From DAISIL01 sp036822015 (GTDB taxonomy: Bacteria > Bacteroidota > Bacteroidia > Cytophagales > Bernardetiaceae), in assembly GCA_036822015.1 (NCBI GenBank), contig DAISIL010000002.1, forward strand, positions 1 to 64,000: a stretch of DNA of 64,000 nt. The letters are read 5' to 3'. This document shows, piece after piece, positions 60,333-64,000 of this stretch. Position 1 is the stretch's first letter. The number at the start of each line of letters is the position of its first letter. Both the position numbers and the translations under genes were made by a program. The notes under the pieces were generated by a model, which was not told the origin of the DNA, did not search any database, and was given only the letters and a program-made list of their open reading frames with translations.

Positions 60333-61132
60333 CAGTTGGGGTATTTGCTTGATAAAGCCTGACGCAGGAGCCATGCCCCTACCAGGATCATGGGAATACT
60401 CAATAGCTGGCCCATGTTGAGGGCCAGGGATTGCTCCCATGCTTCCTGATTTTCTTTGAAAAACTCTATCAAAAATCGAAAAGAGAAGACCAGTATGAGG
60501 TACAAGCCCGTGAGCAACCCGTGTGGGGTTTTTGCGCCGTATTTGTTGTAGGTCAAGAGCAGAATAACGAACGTAAGGAGGTTGGTCAGGGATTCATAAA
60601 CTTGCGTGGGATGGCGCGGAAAATCCTCCCCCAGGCGCGTGAAGATTACGCCCCAGTCTGATCCTGTGGCTCTTCCGATGATTTCTGAGTTCATCAAGTT
60701 CCCGAAACGGATAAAAGCCCCCCCAAGGGCCGCCGTGATGGCGATGCGATCAGCTACCCAGAAATAGGGCTGATCCGGGTGCTTGCGGGCATAAATGTAA
60801 AGAGCAGTGAGCATGGCAATAGCCGCGCCGTGGCTGGCCAGACCGCCTTCCCATATTTTCAAAATTCGGATGGGATTAGAAAAATAATAGACCGGATCAT
60901 AAAAAATACAATGTCCTAGCCGCGCCCCAATCACGACGGATAGCACCATAAAGAGCAGCAGCTCGTCTAAGTCCTTGAGGTTTTTGTTCTCCCGCGTGTA
61001 GATGCGCACCATGATATAGTTGCCCACGACAAAGCCCAGCGCGAAGAGCAGGCCGTACCAGCGCATGGCAAAGTTACCGATGCGAAAAATTTCGGGATCT
61101 GGCCCCCACGTGATCGCCGAGAGTAGTTCCAT
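60332..61132 (-). CDS. lgt: Prolipoprotein diacylglyceryl transferase
   Basis: A 266-residue inner-membrane enzyme with about seven helices and the Lgt signature GAFIRFGNLMNSEIIGRAT (around 133-151), plus the N-terminal MRWYGLLFALGF. It transfers diacylglycerol from phosphatidylglycerol to the lipobox Cys of prolipoproteins, serving the several lipoproteins in this window. A -7 box lies 29 bases upstream. Confidence 0.95.
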   Translation of the reverse strand: MELLSAITWGPDPEIFRIGNFAMRWYGLLFALGFVVGNYIMVRIYTRENKNLKDLDELLLFMVLSVVIGARLGHCIFYDPVYYFSNPIRILKIWEGGLASHGAAIAMLTALYIYARKHPDQPYFWVADRIAITAALGGAFIRFGNLMNSEIIGRATGSDWGVIFTRLGEDFPRHPTQVYESLTNLLTFVILLLTYNKYGAKTPHGLLTGLYLILVFSFRFLIEFFKENQEAWEQSLALNMGQLLSIPMILVGAWLLRQALSSKYPN

Positions 61133-61160
61133 AACTTCATTTATCGTTGTTGGTCTTCAA

Positions 61161-61168
61161 CAAAGGTA
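61161..61168 (-). promoter_or_regulatory. Putative -7 box of lgt
   Basis: TACCTTTG on the minus strand fits TAnnTTTG, giving a leader of about 25 bases. No clear -33 box. Confidence 0.45.
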
Positions 61169-61248
61169 ATACAAAAAGCCCAAGCATGGATTACCTGTAC
61201 CCTTAACAACGTACCTACGTATTTTTTCGTCTTTTTTCAGAAAAAACT

Positions 61249-61256
61249 TACCTTTG
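61249..61256 (+). promoter_or_regulatory. Putative -7 box of the DUF58 gene
   Basis: TACCTTTG directly precedes an ATG at 61257, so that ATG would be at or upstream of the start site; this favours the Met codon at 61290 as the real start. Confidence 0.4.
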
Positions 61257-61289
61257 ATGAACAAAGACTTTGGATTGCATCCTATCGTT

Positions 61290-62195
61290 ATGCTAGATAT
61301 TTCAGAAATAAGAAAGTTTGGTAACATTGAGTTACTCGCCCGCCAGCTTGTCGAGGGTTTTATTACGGGCTTACACAAATCACCCTATCATGGTTTTTCG
61401 GTGGAGTTTGCTGAGCATCGGCTCTACAACACCGGCGAAAGTACCCGCCACCTGGATTGGAAGGTACTTGCTCGGACGGACAAACTGTTTGTCAAACGCT
61501 ACGAAGAAGAGACCAATCTCCGAGCGGCTATTCTGCTGGATGTCTCCTCGTCGATGTATTATCCCCAGCCTACGCACAACAAAATCGCCTTTGGGATCAT
61601 GGCCGCAGCCACACTGGGCTATATGCTCCAGAAGCAACGCGATGCCGTGGGGCTGTTTACTTTTGCCGAAGAGCTGATGAGCCAAACGGCTGTAAAGTCT
61701 AGCCAAAGCCATCTACGTCAGCTTTTTATACAGCTTCAAGGCTTGCTTGACTCCACTCCTCCCAAGCAACAGCGCACCACGGCCACCCCTGTCATTCATC
61801 AGATGGCCGCCCGTTTGCACCGCCGCTCTTTGGTCATCTTGTTGAGCGACTTACTCGAAACGGAAAGCGATATATCCTCCTTGCTGGCGGCACTCCAACA
61901 CCTCAAGCACCGTCAGCACGAAGTCCTGCTTTTTCATATCCAAGACCAAAGTACGGAGCAAGATTTTGCCTTTTCAGAACGCCCACACCGCTTTATTGAT
62001 CTCGAGACAGGGCAAAGTCTCAAGCTCCGCCCTGCCGAAATACGTGCCGAGTACCAACAAAAAGTAAAAGAAAGAATGGAAGAGATAAAATTGCGTTGCG
62101 GAAACTACAAAATTGATCTTATCGAAGTGGATGCTCAAAAAGATATTCGCCAGGTATTGATGCCTTACCTCATCAAACGCACCCGGATGCGTTAG
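61290..62195 (+). CDS. DUF58 (VWA-like) protein
   Basis: About 301 residues. GNIELLARQLVEGFITGLHK and GFSVEFAEHRLYNTGESTRH are the conserved DUF58 N-terminus, and AILLDVSSSMYYP carries the D-x-S-x-S metal site of von Willebrand A domains. Such proteins usually accompany MoxR AAA+ ATPases as metal or complex-assembly factors, but no MoxR gene is in this window. Start placed at 61290 because the -7 box abuts the upstream ATG at 61257 and family members begin here. A GldH-like gene follows. Confidence 0.85.
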   Translation: MLDISEIRKFGNIELLARQLVEGFITGLHKSPYHGFSVEFAEHRLYNTGESTRHLDWKVLARTDKLFVKRYEEETNLRAAILLDVSSSMYYPQPTHNKIAFGIMAAATLGYMLQKQRDAVGLFTFAEELMSQTAVKSSQSHLRQLFIQLQGLLDSTPPKQQRTTATPVIHQMAARLHRRSLVILLSDLLETESDISSLLAALQHLKHRQHEVLLFHIQDQSTEQDFAFSERPHRFIDLETGQSLKLRPAEIRAEYQQKVKERMEEIKLRCGNYKIDLIEVDAQKDIRQVLMPYLIKRTRMR

Positions 62196-62326
62196 GTGAA
62201 GGGATATAAAAGCGTATTAAATTGCTGTTACTTTAAGGGTTTGGCCTAATTTTAGACTTTCCTTAGGTGTCATTGTACTATTTCTTGGCTCAAAATTTTT
62301 CGATCAATCCACTACTAGTTACGCCC

Positions 62327-62800
62327 ATGAAAACCACACTATTGCTCTTTCTAGCGGTACTACTGGCCGCCCTTACCATTGTCGGATGCTCTGACGGACA
62401 AGTATTCAAGGACTTTGAAGATGTCAAGCATTTCCGCTGGGAACAAAACGACGTAAAGACCTTCTCCGTTGAGGTCAAGGAAGCCGGCAGCCATCGGGTG
62501 AGCCTGGCCCTGCGCCACATCACCGAAACTCCCCTTAGCACCGTAACGATGCTGTACACGATCACGGATCCGGCGGGTAACATCACCGAAAAGGAAGCCA
62601 CCTTACGGCTGCGCGATGCCGATACAGGGCAGTTGCTGGGAGAAGTAGCCTATCAGTTTACGGATGCTGCCCAGGTCGTGGATGCCCAATGGACACCCAC
62701 CAGTACGGGGGTGTATCGTTTTTCGGTTGCCCACCAGATGCCCGATAACCCCGTCCCGACGATCATGGAGGTTGGCTTGATCGTAGAAAAAAATGAATAG
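62327..62800 (+). CDS. GldH-like gliding motility lipoprotein
   Basis: A 157-residue lipoprotein (lipobox TIVGC, Cys21). The mature part (FRWEQNDVKTFSVEVKEAG, LALRHITETPLSTVTMLYTI, YRFSVAHQMPDNPVPTIMEV) fits the GldH family needed for gliding in flavobacteria. The length and position after a Cys anchor match. Assignment is moderate because the family is divergent. Confidence 0.6.
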   Translation: MKTTLLLFLAVLLAALTIVGCSDGQVFKDFEDVKHFRWEQNDVKTFSVEVKEAGSHRVSLALRHITETPLSTVTMLYTITDPAGNITEKEATLRLRDADTGQLLGEVAYQFTDAAQVVDAQWTPTSTGVYRFSVAHQMPDNPVPTIMEVGLIVEKNE

Positions 62801-62814
62801 CCGCTGACCTTTCC

Positions 62815-63462
62815 CTACAAGACCATCCCCGATTGTAGGGCAATCTTGACCAGATGGGCTACGTTGCGGGCATGGAGTTTGCGCAGCAGATTTTTGCGGT
62901 AGGTATGTACTGTTTCTGTGCCGATACACAAGCGGTCGGCGATCTCTTTGCTAGATAGTCCATCCACGAGCAGACGCAGCACCTCGAGTTCACGTTCGCT
63001 GAGGGTGAGGTGCAAGCTGATCGTAGAGTGGGTGTCGGGGGGAGTATCCGTTCGCTTAATCAACGGACTATAATACGTCTCTCCGCTCATCACCAGACGC
63101 AGCCCCTTCAATAGCTCGGCTTGGCTACCGTCCTTGACCATATACCCATCGGCACCTACTTGTTGGAGCTTGTCGATCAGGCTTGGCTCGAGGTGCATGG
63201 TCAGGAGGGTTATCTTGATGGCGGGTAGCTGGGCTTTGAGGCGGCGGGTAGTTTCGAGGCCATTTAGTCCGGGCATATCAATATCCATCACCACCAAATC
63301 GGGACACAAGATGGGTACTTTTTGGAGGGCCTCCCAGCCGCTATGTGCCGTTGCGATAACCTCAAAGTCATCCGTTTGTGCGAAGATCATCTGTAAGCCA
63401 TCCAGGATCAACTGGTGATCGTCGGTAAGAAAAACTTGATGCTTTTTCACGTCAGCAAGCAT
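62815..63462 (-). CDS. NarL/FixJ-type response regulator
   Basis: A 215-residue regulator. Receiver domain residues 1-125 with acidic pocket (FLTDDHQLILDGL), phosphorylated Asp in LVVMDIDMPGLNGLETT and Lys in GYMVKDGSQAELL; a LuxR-type HTH occupies about 145-210 (LSERELEVLRLLVDGLSSKE, then IGTETVHTYRKNLLRKLHA). No kinase is adjacent, so it is an orphan regulator. ATG at 63462 is preferred over an upstream TTG. Confidence 0.93.
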   Translation of the reverse strand: MLADVKKHQVFLTDDHQLILDGLQMIFAQTDDFEVIATAHSGWEALQKVPILCPDLVVMDIDMPGLNGLETTRRLKAQLPAIKITLLTMHLEPSLIDKLQQVGADGYMVKDGSQAELLKGLRLVMSGETYYSPLIKRTDTPPDTHSTISLHLTLSERELEVLRLLVDGLSSKEIADRLCIGTETVHTYRKNLLRKLHARNVAHLVKIALQSGMVL

Positions 63463-63529
63463 TTGGCAAAAACTCAACCAAAAGCCGCCGAAAGGAAACC
63501 CTTTTTTGGCTTGGTGTGTTTAGGCTGTG

Positions 63530-64000
63530 ATGAAAAGTTGTTTTTCACTGATTGTCCTTTTTTTGCTGACTGCCCTGGCTCTGGCCCAACCGCCAGCTCA
63601 TCACGTGGCGTTCCAGGCACAGTACGGCTTCATCATTCCGCACTCCCAAAGCATCCGTGATGTATCGGGGAGCAACCCCTGGGGCTTGAAAGTCGATTGG
63701 AGTTGGCATTTTAGGAGTGAGGCTGCCTGGCAGTATTGCCAGTGTTTTCCTCGGCTGGGTGTGTCGTTGGAGTATATCAATTTCGGTAACCCGCAGGTGC
63801 TGGGCAATGCCTATCCGGTTTCTTTTTGGGTTGAGCCTGTCTTTGGGGCAGAGCGTCGTTTGAGTGGGGCTTTGCGTTTTGGTTTTGGCTTGGCTCCCCT
63901 TGATCGCATCTATGATCCGATCACGAATCCGGAAAATCTTTTTTATAGCGCACGGGTGAGCTTTTTGCTGTTGGTCAATGCCAACCTCCGCTACCGCCTT
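63530..64000 (+). CDS. Acyloxyacyl hydrolase-like outer-membrane protein, partial
   Basis: The frame starts at the ATG at 63530 and is open to the window edge (157 codons). A signal peptide (about 1-19, ending ALALAQ) precedes FQAQYGFIIPHSQSIRDVSG, CFPRLGVSLEYINFGNPQVL and LRFGFGLAPLDRIYDPITNP, which match the Bacteroidota acyloxyacyl-hydrolase family related to PagL lipid A deacylases. The C-terminal beta-barrel strands are beyond the window. Acts on lipid A or glycerolipids at the outer membrane; reaction inferred. Confidence 0.7.
   Translation, partial: MKSCFSLIVLFLLTALALAQPPAHHVAFQAQYGFIIPHSQSIRDVSGSNPWGLKVDWSWHFRSEAAWQYCQCFPRLGVSLEYINFGNPQVLGNAYPVSFWVEPVFGAERRLSGALRFGFGLAPLDRIYDPITNPENLFYSARVSFLLLVNANLRYRL

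Noticed and set aside
1..64000. CRISPR arrays, insertion sequences, rRNA or phage genes
   Set aside because: No regularly spaced direct repeats, transposase motifs, integrase motifs or rRNA-like sequence were found on reading both strands.

Overview
The window is a chromosomal contig from a Bacteroidota bacterium. Evidence for this: a gliding/type IX secretion CHU_C sorting domain, a GldH-like lipoprotein, a PorE-like PD40–OmpA protein, a DUF4249 lipoprotein, the Bacteroidota-type GlmU-like protein, 7TMR-DISM and two-component-propeller sensors ending in SpoIIE phosphatases, and promoter boxes of the Bacteroidota type (TTTG, spacer, TAnnTTTG). The sensor repertoire, TIR and SIR2 proteins and a vault-like protein resemble Saprospirales/Cytophagales-type filamentous or gliding bacteria; the order cannot be fixed from this sequence alone. 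No rRNA, CRISPR array, integrase or transposase was seen. Genes are densely packed and no gene-free stretch exceeds 300 bases. One 10-base run of N (1131-1140) interrupts the first gene.

Layout. 1-1.5 kb: partial PHP-ATPase (TrlF-like) gene. 1.6-4.2 kb: esterase, FMN reductase, secreted protein, DUF4249 lipoprotein. 4.3-5.8 kb: a SIR2-like protein with an effector-associated-type C-terminus (EAD11-like), followed 5 bases later by an Xre-type HTH protein. 6-11.3 kb: membrane protein, site-2 protease, methyltransferase, DUF697-SHOCT protein, a lone haem-copper oxidase subunit III and a large T9SS-sorted protein. 11.3-13 kb: AT-richer island with an HI0074/nucleotidyltransferase pair and an HNH endonuclease. 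13-28.5 kb: aminotransferase, GlmU-like protein, three large SpoIIE-type phosphatases with different sensor modules, small enzymes and a LysM/RlpA protein. 28.5-36.4 kb: housekeeping genes (ferredoxin, OmpA lipoprotein, ABC exporter, TrxB, UspA, half-transketolase). 36.4-38.8 kb: a protein with three tandem TIR domains. 38.8-46 kb: MscS, SixA, KdsA, tRNA-Met(CAT), a LytTR response regulator, a full-length major-vault-protein homologue and MurA. 46-52 kb: secreted and lipoproteins, the PorE-like protein and ComF. 52-59.5 kb: a compact surface-polysaccharide operon (GT2, WbqC, methyltransferases, formyltransferase, WecE-type aminotransferase, membrane protein) ending in AroQ. 59.5-64 kb: sugar epimerase, Lgt, DUF58, GldH-like lipoprotein, LuxR-type regulator and a partial acyloxyacyl-hydrolase-like protein.

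How genes fit together. Several envelope functions cluster (KdsA, MurA, GlmU-like, Lgt, the polysaccharide operon, OmpA-type proteins). The polysaccharide operon contains the pieces for a 4-amino-4,6-dideoxy sugar that could be N-formylated. Three conflict-type systems are spread through the window: SIR2-EAD plus HTH, triple TIR, and HEPN-like/MNT plus HNH; the PHP-ATPase may be a fourth. The most unusual gene is the vault-protein homologue at 42062-44509, which aligns with eukaryotic MVP from the N-terminal repeats through the shoulder to the cap helix and sits directly behind a LytTR response regulator. Start codons were refined where a conserved N-terminus, signal peptide or a TAnnTTTG box made a downstream start more credible.
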